Source: Coemansia sp. RSA 922
Lineage: Eukaryota > Kickxellomycota > Kickxellomycetes > Kickxellales > Kickxellaceae
NCBI GenBank assembly: GCA_027577415.1
Contig: JANBQS010000526.1
Location: forward strand, 1 to 16,007
Direction: 5' to 3'
DNA: 16,007 bases
A program made the position numbers and the translations under genes. A model generated the notes under the pieces. It ran no database searches and was not told where the DNA came from. It worked only from the letters and a program-made list of their open reading frames with translations. Shown here piece after piece: positions 6,063 through 16,007 of the stretch (positions are counted from its first letter, which is position 1; each line of letters begins with the position of its first letter).

Positions 6063-9000
6063 ATGTGGCCTACCAGCTGGTCTGTTTCGTTGCCCTCATG
6101 GGCCGTGTCAAACACATTGCAAAAGCGGTTGGTCAAGTTCCTCTTGCGGCGAACTATTGGACAGTTCCTCAAGACTGAGCTTGACGACGAGCACCTCGAT
6201 GTGCAGCTCAGCAGCGGCCAGCTCAGGCTCAAGAATGTTGAGCTCTCAGAAGAGGCAAGTAAAAGAGCACGAGTGCTGCGTAAAAAGCTTTAGTGCTGAA
6301 ACACGATAAACACCCCCCCCCCACTTTGACAACTGCATTGTTCAATCAGTACTAATCACCTCTCTGTTATCACCAAAGTAGGCTCTAAATGACGCCATTG
6401 CGGGGCTGCCGATATATGTGCGTAGCGGCGTGGTTGGAACAGTGCTAGTATCTGTCCCATGGACTCAGCTTTGGACTGGACACTGCGAGCTACAGATCGA
6501 AGACTTGGTGCTAAAGGCGCAGTTCGCCGATGATGATAGCGAGTCTGTCGACGGCGATGACGCCAGCGACTACGCGAAGAGCAAGCTGCGCTCGGGCCGC
6601 TCAAATATGGCCGAGTCTATTGCCATGACTGAGGGCGGCGTGTCTATTTTGACGTCGCCAGTCTTTATTGCCGACGACTTTTTACGAGCTGAAACGCTTG
6701 GGTACGGCGACAAGGATGCTATATTTATCAACAAGGACGTAGAACGTCTGGTAGCCAATGCTCACGAAGAGCGAGCACAGTACTATCGTCGCCAGCGTAG
6801 TCGTGCTGCTGGCGGCCCAGAGCCACTTGCAGGCAAGCGCCGTGCCAACTCAAACGCGGCAGCAGCAGGTCAGCAGCGACCAGGTAAGCCTCGGACTCTA
6901 GTTGATGATTCAGACAGCGCCAATGATGAATTTGAGGATTGCACGGGTGGGCTGCCGCTTCCTGGCTCGCCTGGAGGAGGCTCTGTGGGCGGCTTGCAAG
7001 TTGTTAGCGAGATGGTCGATCGTATCGTATCGGCAGTTAACATCAGCGTGCGAAATGTCAAGGTCGAGTGTTCTGTTGCCGCTGCTCGTGATGACCGCGT
7101 GGGAGAGGCATCCAATACGCTCCAGCTGACTATTGACAGCATCAACTTTATGGACGACAAGGCTACACGCGACGCCACGTCTGGGCTCTCCACCGAGTCA
7201 CCTAGTCGCCGTAGCCACAGTGGCGGAGACTCTGGGTCTGACAACTCTAGTAGTAGTCATGACCATCCAACTGGAATCGAGTACAAGGTAGTCGAGCTGC
7301 GCACATTGCACAAGCTCTTGGAGATCAAGGGGCTGCGGCTGGCCATATTGACGCCCTCTGATGCTGATGGTACGCAAAGCTCTACTATCATGTCGGCGTT
7401 TAGCACTCCCGCACTGGCGCACCTGCGAATTCACCGTCGACTGCCCTTTTCCGAACTGGCGCCCGTGCGGCCCAAGGACGGGAGCAGTCGTCGTCGCCGC
7501 AGCTCGAGCAACGAGGAATCGATGTATATGGGCCCAATGCCAGGCGAGTTTCGCGAGGTCAAGCCCGTGCAGTCTCCAACTACAAGTGCGCCGACAGGAC
7601 TATCGACTGGCGCACGCATCCGCAACAACTCGGGCGAGGAGCCAACGACAAGCGGGTGGGACGTCTCGTTTGAATTGGGCGATCTCGCCTGCGTCCTCAC
7701 TGAGCGGCAGCTGACATCTATTGCTGCCATCGCTCAGATGGCGACGCCACTGTTCTCGCTTAGCTCTGAGCGCAAGAAGGCGCGCAGCCAGTACCAGTAT
7801 AGATTTGGCGAAAGGCAGACACTCGTCTCTGGCGATATGCTGCCACAGCTAGCTCGGTGGATTAGCATGAAGTGCAAACACATCTTTGTAGCGATAGTTC
7901 CTCAGACATCAGCCTTGCTGGATGACTGGCAGGATGGCAGTTTGGCTATCCTACGACTCAAGCTCGAGACTACAAAGCACTTGGCGATGTACTTGAAGGG
8001 AGTCGGAGCCAAATGGGAAAGTTCACCTTCGTCTGGCACTAGGAGCGCGCCAAGCGGGTCGGCAGTCTATATGGATACCGAGTTTTGGGCGGACACTGCT
8101 CGAGAGTCGGCGGCACGTACAAGGGACGAGCTGCCGGTGGGCAACAGTTCCTCGACGGGAGGCGATATGACTATTACGGCGTATTTGCAGAGTTTTGGCT
8201 TGTACGACAACGACCCCGATGTCTTTCCAGTGGTTAGGCCCCTAGTGACTATTGATCGTTCTCTACTCGATTCTGAGCACCAGCGCGAACATACCAACAC
8301 GGCCACCAGGGGCTTTAGCAAGTACGATATCTGGCTGCGTACGACTGATTCGGACGATGTTCTGACGGTTAATGTCGGGCCAATTGTTCTTGCCCTAAAC
8401 AAGGAACTAGCAGACCGCCTGGCTCTATACAAGGACCTTATTTCGAGCATAGTTGCCTCTGCTCAGACTTCAGCCAGCTCGGCGGCAACAGCACCCGTTT
8501 TTACAGACCGTGGCTATATGCACGATCCAGTCGACTCGATTGAGAATCTAATGAGGAATCTCAAGCTTCAGGCCGAGCCAAGGCTGCCATCGAACATTGC
8601 CGTGTGTAGCCCGCTCATTCGAATGTGGATATCGCTTCCAAGCACAGCAAGCAGTGGAGGCAGTATCGGCGGCTCAAAATCGCAATCGCGGATGCATGGC
8701 AAGGACGAGGCCACGGCGCCAGGGCACTTTTGTGTCGATGCTGTCGATGCGGTTATAACCAACGTCGTCAACGGTACAGCAGCGAGCACCCAGTCTCAAG
8801 GCGATGTGCCTGAGGGCCACATGCGCCATCCGCATATCCAAGAATTGCTCGAATCGCGGAAGAGCGTCGCAGGGTCGGGGGTTCGCGTCGAATGTAACGC
8901 GCTGCACGTCTATGTCCAGTCAATGGAGGGAAGCAGTGCGATTGAGCACATTGCATCCGTTCACAGTCCATCGGATGCCATGGCTTTTGCACGTCAAGCT

Positions 9001-12000
9001 ATCTCAATTCCGCGCCCGCACATTGAGATCACGACAGTGGCCAAGACTAGCCATGGCAATGCTGCACATTACTCTCGGCAACGGCCGCCGGCGTTTGATG
9101 CGTTCTCGGCCGTCGATGAAGATATTCGCGTGCGTATGGCGCCAGAGTCCGAGCTCACTACGTCACTAGAGTTTGAGCGCCAGGCCGTTGCCCAATCTCG
9201 CCTTGTTGTGTCTTGCCACTTGCCTGAGGCTGAAGCTGCGCTTAACCGAGCGACGTATCAGCGCCTTAATGCGATTATCAACGAGTTCATGCTGTGGCAA
9301 TCTGTGCAAGAAGAGGCTGCTGCTGCTGCTGTCGCCACTCTGGATGAAGGCAATGAAGCTAGTAGTGTCAATGCCGAAAACGACCTTGGTATTTCGGTCC
9401 TGGTCGACGTTCCGCTGGTTGTGGCCACCATCAATACCAGCGATGTCCATGGCAGCACAGCCATCCCGCGTCACCACGAGCATGGTCAGCAACAGTCGCC
9501 AAGGGCAGAATCACAGCGTGCGAGACTGATCAACACGCAGTTATTCATATCTAATGCGCTAGTCGAGAAGGGTCGGACGTATGTCAGCGTCGAGTCCAAT
9601 CAAGCCCGGCTATCGTCGTTCATGGGCGATATAGAGATTGAGGCAGTCCTCAGCCATTCCTTTGCCACGGCCGATGCGCCGATAATCACGCCACAGCTGT
9701 CACTGTACATGCTGTCATCGCCGACTATTACGCGTGAGTCAGAGATTGTCCTCAAGACGACATGGACTACGTTTGACCACCACGCCGACTCTGCTTGCTT
9801 CCGCGACTTGGAGGCATTTTTCAGCTCATCTGGAACCTCTGGGTTGGTTCAGCCGCCGCCTAAACCTATGCGATTGTCGCTTAATGTGCTAAACTCGTCC
9901 TTCCGGTGGACGCCTGTGAGCGACCCGAGCATTTGCAGCGCAGCATTGTCGCTGGACAGTTTGGCGGTGATAGTCGGTATCAATACGCCGGCGCCTGACC
10001 GTGATCGCGAGGAGTTGCACTACTACATCGAGGGCCTGTCAGTGTTTGGCAAGTCGACTGACTCACTTATCGCTCCGCCTGTTGACATATCTAGTGATGC
10101 ATGGGTGTCGACTGGCCGATTCTGGAGGGACCATGGGTACTCGGTGCTCGTGCACATGGATATGGTGGACTTGACTTCAAAGGCAAGGGAGGGCGATGAC
10201 GGGCCACTAGTCGATTTAAAGCTGTACAGCGAGGCACTAGTGCTCGATGCCTGTGCCGATTCGGTTGGCTCGCTGCCGCTGCTCTTGCGCGAGTTGCTTA
10301 GTGACATCAAGGGCAGCGACCCTAACAGACAAGAGTCAGCGAAGCCAAGCAAGAGGCGACAGCTGAGCCCTCAGGTCTTGGGCCAGACATCGAGCGACAT
10401 ATTTGGCGATATCGAGGAGGATGCCTTTGCGGCAGCTTCTGCTCCTGTCAATCTGCGGCCGCACTTTCCCCTACTTTCGCCTCTGCGTCGTTCTGGAAAT
10501 CAGCGCGCTATGTCGCCTCGCAGTCTTAATAACCAGAGCTTTACTCACGACTTTGAGAATGGTCGCGACGACATCAGCGCCCTTGTGCTAGACGAGTACT
10601 TTGCTGTTGCAGCTCCTCACGATGCTACTGATGAGTACGAGGTGGTTGGAAACCACGCGCTCTCGCCATCCTCTGTTGCTCATCCGACATACTCGCGCCG
10701 CTCGCAACAAGCCGCCGCATATCTGCCGTCGTCACTGCCGCCAAGAGACCAGGTAGCTGGCGGCTCACTGGCGAGGCAGCCACTAGATATCAGGCCGAGC
10801 AAAGGTAGCGGGCGCGATGTTGCTCCAGCGAGGAGTTTTGACATGTTTGAGGCTGAAGAGGACGACAACTTTGACGACCTCCATGATTATGTCAATATGG
10901 ACAGTGACGGGGATCTGTTCTCGGAGGAAGAGGCCGGGTATAGTGCCGATTTTGGACGGCCAAGAGGCAGTCGTCCTGGCAGCGGCTATCGACGCTCCTC
11001 GATTCCGCGCAACCACTTTCCAAGTCAGCAGTTTGCTGCTGATGGGTCTGTGATGCTAGAACCGGGCTACCCATCTCCACAGTTTACTGTTCATCGGCCC
11101 ACACACGAAGTCTTGCCGCGAGTTCTACTGGTGGATAACATGGCAAATGTTGGTGCCGATCCAGTGCAAGTCACAGTGCCCGATGCAAGCGACTCTAATC
11201 GAGACATAGGCAGCAGCAAGGACGCGCCAGGGGACGATGCAGCTAATAACGCAGGTAGAGACTTTGGAGTCATCGACGACTACTTCAAGGCACCCATGCC
11301 TGGAGACACCGTGCCTGAGGATGACGAGTCGTCTACTGGCGTCTTTGATCATATTCTTTGTCTGTCTGTTGACCTCGCTCGAGTGCAAGTCAACTTGTAC
11401 TCGGGCCAAGACTGGTTTGTGTCGACTGAGCCGGCCATGCAGCATGCTGTGGTTGACCCTGGGTTTATGCCGTCGTATATGGACAGCCTCAACGACGGAG
11501 CCAGCGCGATGGGTGGATCCATTTATGGCCCCACTTCTGCCAGCATGCCCGAATCAAGAGGCGCTTATATCCGCCGTAACAGCTTGCTCGAGACGCCACA
11601 GTCTCCGCGCGGACCTACTCGACCCTCTTCGACACCGCGTCCTGCTCGGCGGTCAGCCAAACCCAAGATCGAGTTACGCGCAACGCATGTGCACGCCGAG
11701 TTTAAGCAGTTTGCAGAGACGTCAGCTACGGCGTATGACTTTGGACTTAATGTCGGTATGCTTGAGATTTTGGATGAGCTGGATTCCTCCGAGTGGTCTA
11801 AATTCCTAACTCGTCGTCGCGATGCAAAGACGGGGCTTCCGGCTACGCTACAGTCGTTGGCTAATCCAAGGAATCGACAGCTGTTTACCAAGGGTACGGC
11901 AGACTCGGACCGTGTTACTAGCAGCTCTATGCGTCGCCAGAGATCAAGCAGGTGGCCTAATAATAACGCAGAGCCGATGATCTGCGCCCAGGCCGAGTCT

Positions 12001-13461
12001 GTACGTCCATATTCCACGCTGGCTACCGAGGAGCTGCGTATCGATGTGGAGATCAGTCCACTTCGGTGCTACATACACCAAGATGCGCTTGACTTTTTGA
12101 TTGCCTTCTTTGAGGCTGCTGAGCGGCACTCGGCAGTGCTCTTGGCTAATGACGAGTCGAAGCAGCATGGATCTGGACAGGCGGCAACTGGTTCTGGCCA
12201 GAATACTGCGTCTGAGCGACGTGGTCTGTATGGGCGGCGTCAGCGTGCGAGCGTGGCAGCCCGTCCCTATTTCCAGATTGTGCGTATTGCGCCCATCAAC
12301 TTGATATTCGACTATAAGCCAAGGCGGATGCGGGCGCCCTCAGGTAGCAATAGCGGCCGCCAACACCAGGCACAAGGAGCAGCAGCTACGTCGACACCCG
12401 CGTCTAGCAATTCGCCCTCGGTGCCAGTGGTCGGCGCTGGTGCAAGTTCCAACTCGCCTACAGCGGCTATCTCGGCGCCCTCGCGTAAGCCCATTGAGCT
12501 GCTCAATTTCTTCCCGCTGGAGGATGCCGAAATGACGCTAAACACCGTCAAAGTAAGGGGCGTGGCAGGAGTCTCGAAGCTTGTTCACGAGTTGGGTCGC
12601 GCGTGGCTCCCACACCTGACGCAGACGCAGATTCCAGGCGTTGTGTCAGGCATGACGCCGTTGCGCTCGCTAGTGAATATCGGGTCTGGCTTTGCTGATC
12701 TTGTTATCTTGCCGCTTGAGCAGTACCGTAAGGACGGGCGACTTGTACAGGGCATAAAACGTGGCGCTCAGTCTTTTGCTCGGACTACAGCATTGGAGGC
12801 GATTCAGTTGGGCGCCAAGGTTGCTGTCAACGCGCAAACTTTGCTTGAGCAGGCGGGAGACATCCTCAACGTCGACGTCACTAACACTGGTGAGTTGAGC
12901 AGTGCGCCGCACTCGTTTGAGGGCGTGGAGGGCGTCATGAGTAATGACCACCCGCATATCGTGGTTGACCTGGCTGACTGGCCCGACTACATGTCTACTG
13001 ATGGGCATAGTACAGCGGCAGCTGGCTCGGAGTATGGCGGCGGTGGATCTGTTAGTGGTGGTGCTGGGCGACGCAATAGCTTTAACAAAAGCAAGTATGC
13101 GAGACAGCCTGAGAGCCTTAGCGAGGGTATGCGTCAGGCATACTTGAGCCTGCGTAGCAATATGGGCGACGCTGTGCAGACGATTTTGGCTATTCCAGTT
13201 GTTGTGCAAGAGAGCACTGGCGACGATGGAGGCGAAGGGACTGGCGATGGAGCGCCAGGCAGGTCGCCTGTTCACGGATCGGTGCGTGCAGTGGTGCGCG
13301 CAGTTCCAGTCGCCGTGCTAAAGCCGATGATAGGAGCGACGGAGGCAGTTTCCAAAACGCTGCTGGGCTTGCGCAATACCATGGAGCCTGCCAGGCGTGG
13401 CCAGCTGGAGGACAAGTACAAGAGCCGTAGCCTGGGATCCAAGAAGAGCCACCCATCTTAA
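6063..13461 (+). CDS. ATG2: Autophagy-related protein 2, bridge-like lipid transfer protein
   Basis: Atg2 carries phospholipids from the endoplasmic reticulum to the growing autophagosome membrane, working with Atg9 and Atg18/WIPI. Exons 6063-6254 and 6382-13461 join in phase 0 to give about 2,423 residues, longer than yeast Atg2 (about 1,590) or human ATG2A (about 1,940). The chorein-type N-terminus is at residues 1-105: LPSWAVSNTLQKRLVKFLLR, then the FLKTELDDEHLDVQLSSGQL stretch, then LPIYVRSGVV and VSVPWTQLWTGHCELQIEDL after the junction. A segment at about 1824-1878 (HVHAEFKQF...YDFGLNV...ILDELDSSEW) matches the ATG2 CAD region. The conserved C-terminal block is at about 2018-2227 (LNFFPLEDAEM, HLTQTQIPGV, FADLVILPLEQYRKDGRLVQ), and near the end VPVAVLKPMIGATEAVSKTL matches the final amphipathic region. 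Ser/Gly/Asp-rich linkers account for the extra length. Exon 2 is uninterrupted for 7,080 nt. Confidence 0.93.
6255..6381 (+). other. Intron in ATG2 with a GC-AG boundary (127 nt)
   Basis: The donor is GAG|GCAAGT and the acceptor AAAGTAG|GCT, joined in phase 0 so that VELSEE continues into ALNDAIAGLPIYVRSG, which fits the Atg2 family. The branch-point match TACTAAT (6350-6356) lies 26 nt before the acceptor. The nearby GT at 6259 would leave one extra base and shift the frame, and no compatible acceptor exists beside it. In-frame TAGs just before the acceptor (6379-6381) and after the donor exclude readthrough. A run of ten C residues is at 6313-6322. Confidence 0.82.
10861..10890 (+). promoter_or_regulatory. 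Candidate Atg8-interacting (LIR/AIM) peptide encoded in ATG2
   Basis: This is a protein-level site inside ATG2, not a DNA control element. Phe1561-Asp-Asp-Leu1564 follows an acidic run (EAEEDDN) in a disordered linker. It fits the W/F/Y-x-x-L/I/V core of Atg8-binding motifs, and animal ATG2 proteins have such a motif in their C-terminal half. The Asn directly before Phe departs from the stricter extended consensus. Confidence 0.3.
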
Positions 13462-13817
13462 GTAGCAGTCACTAGGATTAATTTAGGATTAAGCGGTATC
13501 TTTTGATGACATGCGGGGGAATAATAAATGGCGTGAGGGGCCTAGATATGAGCTTTTTTTTGTGAGCTTTTTTGCTTTTTTTGGTTCGTGGATTGACTGA
13601 ATTTTATTTTCTTTGGGCTTTACATTTCCTTTCACTTGCCATATCGAATTCAACTATATCCAGCTTGTAACGTAAGACTACTTGGGCCGTGGCCCATGGC
13701 AAAGTGGGGAGGGAATGAATGCAGTGTGGCACAAATCAGTGCTAAATTTCAAAGCACTCACCTCCATTTTATTGTACTATTTTGAACTCTTGCACTTAGG
13801 TAAAAAAGATAAAAAAA
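13462..13817. other. Intergenic: ATG2 3' UTR and COX4 promoter
   Basis: This 356-bp gap separates two genes on the same strand. The left part is the ATG2 3' UTR with an AATAAA signal. After it comes a T-rich stretch with two similar pieces (GAGCTTTTTTTTTG and GAGCTTTTTTGC, near 13551-13576). The COX4-proximal end is A-rich (GGTAAAAAAGATAAAAAAA), a typical fungal leader context. No CCAAT box or clear TATA box was found here. Confidence 0.55.
13523..13528 (+). terminator. Polyadenylation signal for ATG2
   Basis: A canonical AATAAA hexamer lies 62 nt after the ATG2 stop codon and is followed within about 30-60 nt by T-rich sequence. This is the expected layout for cleavage and polyadenylation. 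Confidence 0.55.
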
Positions 13818-14315
13818 ATGTTTAACGCTGTTCGTCGTAGCCTTGTTGTCAAGGCCTTTGTGCCCGCCGTGCGCACGCCTGCTTTGAGCACTGTTCGCGC
13901 ATTCAGCGCTGCGGCCGTACGCTTGGGCGGAGACCACCATCACGAGCCAGCAGAGATTCTACAGGGACCTGGTGCGGCCAAGGACAGCACTCCGACGAGC
14001 TTTGAGCAGTCGACTGGTGACGAGCGTCGTGAGCACCTGGCCGCCATGGAGGGCAACCAGTACTACGACATGGATCCGCTGTATATGACGAAGAAGGGAA
14101 CCAAGGCTGATCCCACGATTGTTCCTTCTGGAGCCATCTCGCGTCTCGTTGGCTGCACTGGCGCGCCTGGTGAGGCTCACGATCTGATGTGGATCGTAGT
14201 CAACCGTACACGCCCCTTTGACCGCTGCCCAGAGTGTGGCAACGTCTACAAGCTCTCGGAGAAGGGATTCAACCCCAACTCGCTCCCTCCTGCGCACCAC
14301 CACGACCACGAGTAA
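13818..14315 (+). CDS. COX4: Cytochrome c oxidase subunit 4 (mammalian Vb), zinc-binding, mitochondrial precursor
   Basis: This is a nuclear-encoded structural subunit of respiratory complex IV, on the matrix side of the inner membrane; it corresponds to yeast Cox4 and mammalian COX5B. The precursor is 165 residues, in one exon. Residues 1 to about 32 are an Arg-rich, acid-free presequence (MFNAVRRSLVVKAFVPAVRT...VRAFSAAAVR). The core carries the family zinc site: Cys113, His121, Cys137 and Cys140 (VGCTGAPGEAHD and RCPECGNVYKL). WIVVNRTRPFDRCPECG is typical of the family. Both ends of the predicted mature protein have histidine clusters (GGDHHHEP at 37-44, AHHHDHE at 159-165). The start ATG follows an A run, a strong fungal context. 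The 3' end converges with the Hsp70 gene. Confidence 0.95.
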   Translation: MFNAVRRSLVVKAFVPAVRTPALSTVRAFSAAAVRLGGDHHHEPAEILQGPGAAKDSTPTSFEQSTGDERREHLAAMEGNQYYDMDPLYMTKKGTKADPTIVPSGAISRLVGCTGAPGEAHDLMWIVVNRTRPFDRCPECGNVYKLSEKGFNPNSLPPAHHHDHE

Positions 14316-14531
14316 AAGAGGCAAGCTATCAAAGTACTCCTAAGCTCTCTCTTCTTTTTCTCCCCTTCTCTAATCAACATATACTCTTACAAATGTTTTA
14401 AACAGATGTACTCCCCTTTTTTTGTGCGCATAGACAACAGATCAAAAGTAGGCCATGTGAAATAAAAAGATTTAAAGAAATAGATTGGTGATGGATATTA
14501 ACGCTAATCTTTTTTTAAAAGAAACAGAAGC
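14316..14531. other. Convergent 3' intergenic region between COX4 and HSP70
   Basis: This 216-bp spacer is AT-rich and holds both 3' UTRs. AATAAA at 14461-14466 on the plus strand is a possible COX4 polyadenylation signal, although it is about 145 nt after the stop codon. No AATAAA was found on the minus strand for the Hsp70 gene. T and A runs near 14510-14522 lie just beyond the Hsp70 stop. Confidence 0.5.
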
Positions 14532-16007
14532 TTAACGGCGGCGCTGGGTGTTCTGGTTGAAGGCGCGCTTGTAGGCGAGCTCGAGCTTCCTCTGGGCGGT
14601 GGCGTAGGCAGACTTGTCGCCGTTAACGCCGTTGGCCTCAAGGCACTCCATGGCCTCGGCAAGGGCGTTCTGGAGCTCCTCGCGCTCCTTGCGCTTGAGG
14701 CGGGCCTCAATCTTGATATCAGAGAGGGTGTCCTCGATCTGGTGGACGGAGGCCTCGAGGCTGTTCTTGGCCTGGATGGCATCTTCGCGACCCTTGTCCT
14801 CCTCCTTGAACTTCTCGGCGTCGTTAACCATGCGCTCAATGTCAGCAGCCGAAAGGTGGCCAGTGGCGTTGGAGATGGTGATGTTGGCCTTGCGGCCCGA
14901 AGCCTTGTCGACAGAGGTGACCTTGAGGATACCGTTGGCGTCAATGTCAAAGGTGACCTCGAGCTCGGGGGTACCGCGGGGAGCGGGGATGATACCGGTG
15001 AGGTCAAAGTTGCCGAGGAGGTTGTTGTCCTTGGTCATGGGGCGCTCACCCTCGTAGATGGGGAACTCGACGCTGGTCTGGTTGTCAGCGCAGGTGGTGA
15101 AGACGCGCTGCTTGTTGGTGGGGATGGGGGTGTTGCGGGGCACAACAACGGCCATGATACCACCCTGCATCTCAACACCGAGGGACAGAGGAACGACGTC
15201 GAGCAGGAGCAGGTCGTCGGTCTTGGAAGCATCGGCAGTGCCGGTGAGGACAGCACCCTGAACGGCGGCACCGTGGGCAACAGCCTCATCGGGGTTGATG
15301 GACTTGTTCAGCTCCTTGCCGTCGAAGAACTCCTGGAGAAGAGCCTGGACCTTGGGGATACGGGTAGAGCCACCAACGAGGACAATGTCGTCGACCTCCT
15401 TCTTGGAGACAGCGGCATCCTTGAGGACCTGGGCGACAGGGTCGATGGTCTTCTGGAAGTGGGCCGAGTTGAGCTCCTCGAACTTGGCACGGGTGATGGT
15501 GGCATTGTAGTCGACACCGTCGAACAGCGAGTCAACCTCGATGGAGGTACGCGCCAAAGACGACAGAGTACGCTTGGCACGCTCGCAGGCAGTGCGCAGA
15601 CGACGCAGGGCACGGGCGTCACCCGAGATGTCCTTCTGGTGCTTCTTCTTGAAGTCCTCCTTGAAGTGCTCGACGAGGGTGTTGTCAAAGTCCTCACCAC
15701 CGAGGTGAGTGTCACCAGCAGTGGCCTTGACGGAGAAGATACCGCCGGCAATGGTCAGGAGCGACACATCGAAAGTTCCACCTCCCAGATCGAAGATAAG
15801 AACCTTGCGCTCAGCAGCCTGCTTGGAGTCCAGACCGTAGGCGATAGCAGCGGCAGTAGGCTCGTTGATGATACGCAGAACATCGAGTCCCGAGATGGTA
15901 CCGGCGTCCTTGGTGGCGTTACGCTGGGCATCGTTGAAGTAGGCAGGCACGGTGATGACGGCCTTCTTGACGGTCTTGCCGAGCTTGGCCTCAGCAACCT
16001 CCTTCAT
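14532..16007 (-). CDS. HSP70: Cytosolic Hsp70 chaperone, Ssb-like, 5' end outside the window (partial)
   Basis: This is an ATP-dependent chaperone of the Hsp70 family, 491 residues shown. The first codon visible is the internal Met of the conserved [20 protein letters not shown] stretch, so about 125-130 N-terminal residues with the first phosphate-binding loop lie beyond the right edge. Signatures in visible numbering: [11 protein letters not shown] at 19-29, the [14 protein letters not shown] nucleotide signature at 71-84, [14 protein letters not shown] at 208-221, the interdomain linker [13 protein letters not shown] at 265-277, then the substrate-binding domain and helical lid. Ssb-like points are [50 protein letters not shown], the absence of an EEVD end and Gly-rich tail, and a basic end (NQNTQRRR). 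Other segments ([20 protein letters not shown]) look more like Ssa, so the subgroup is moderately sure. Codon use is strongly biased to C- and G-ending codons, as in highly expressed genes. Confidence 0.93.
   Translation of the reverse strand: MKEVAEAKLGKTVKKAVITVPAYFNDAQRNATKDAGTISGLDVLRIINEPTAAAIAYGLDSKQAAERKVLIFDLGGGTFDVSLLTIAGGIFSVKATAGDTHLGGEDFDNTLVEHFKEDFKKKHQKDISGDARALRRLRTACERAKRTLSSLARTSIEVDSLFDGVDYNATITRAKFEELNSAHFQKTIDPVAQVLKDAAVSKKEVDDIVLVGGSTRIPKVQALLQEFFDGKELNKSINPDEAVAHGAAVQGAVLTGTADASKTDDLLLLDVVPLSLGVEMQGGIMAVVVPRNTPIPTNKQRVFTTCADNQTSVEFPIYEGERPMTKDNNLLGNFDLTGIIPAPRGTPELEVTFDIDANGILKVTSVDKASGRKANITISNATGHLSAADIERMVNDAEKFKEEDKGREDAIQAKNSLEASVHQIEDTLSDIKIEARLKRKEREELQNALAEAMECLEANGVNGDKSAYATAQRKLELAYKRAFNQNTQRRR

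Noticed and set aside
6259..6381. GT-AG alternative for the ATG2 intron using the GT at 6259
   Set aside because: It leaves one extra base in exon 1 and shifts exon 2 out of frame; no AG in the needed phase lies beside the acceptor.
12670..13275. 201-codon open frame on the minus strand inside ATG2
   Set aside because: It is antisense to one of the most conserved parts of Atg2, resembles no family, and is explained by the codon pattern of the sense strand.
3454..13461. ELM1-family gene, GPI protein and ATG2 as a membrane-dynamics or mitophagy cluster
   Set aside because: Only three genes are involved, one has no such role known, the strands differ, and proximity alone is weak evidence in a fungal genome.
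14504..15751. Ser/Pro/Arg-rich alternative frames within the Hsp70 gene
   Set aside because: Biased codon use in the Hsp70 frame generates long Ser/Arg/Pro frames; no domain is seen and Hsp70 covers the region.

Overview
This window is nuclear DNA from a fungus. The evidence is short spliceosomal introns with yeast-type branch points (TACTAAT and GACTAAC), a Kex2-type dibasic site and a GPI tail on a secreted protein, a yeast-type Cox4, an Atg2 and an Ssb-like Hsp70. Introns are few, short and close to the 5' ends of genes. The combination suggests an early-diverging lineage, perhaps Kickxellomycotina, but that placement is a guess from general impression and is not demonstrated here.

Layout, left to right. 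Positions 1-1790 hold no recognisable gene. They contain a possible N-terminal fragment of a gene running off the left edge (68 to 1, minus strand), a small tandem repeat, a strong TATA box followed by a 57-codon ORF, a CGGG palindrome with a direct repeat, and two Gcn4/AP-1-type TGAGTCA sites. Next comes the cytosolic phenylalanyl-tRNA synthetase alpha subunit (FRS2; two exons, 1791-3388, plus). It converges with an ELM1/DUF1022 family protein (3454-4614, minus). Upstream of that gene, on the same strand, is a secreted, Pro/Thr/Ser-rich, probably GPI-anchored protein (4820-5617) with a compact six-cysteine module near its C-terminus. A 445-bp divergent promoter region with a CACGTG box separates it from ATG2 (6063-13461, plus), the largest gene here. 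ATG2 encodes about 2,423 residues and has one 5' intron whose donor must be GC rather than GT. Then come COX4, the zinc-binding subunit of cytochrome c oxidase (13818-14315, plus), and, convergent with it, the C-terminal three quarters of a cytosolic Hsp70 (14532-16007, minus) that runs off the right edge.

The genes are not an operon or an obvious functional cluster. They are mostly housekeeping genes: translation (FRS2, Ssb-like Hsp70), autophagosomal lipid transfer (ATG2), respiration (COX4) and an organelle-dynamics family (ELM1). The best leads are the cysteine module of the GPI protein, the GC-AG intron and disordered insertions of ATG2, and promoter motifs that fit their genes. I see no mobile element, CRISPR array, tRNA or rRNA. 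I do not find a convincing novel multi-gene system in this window.
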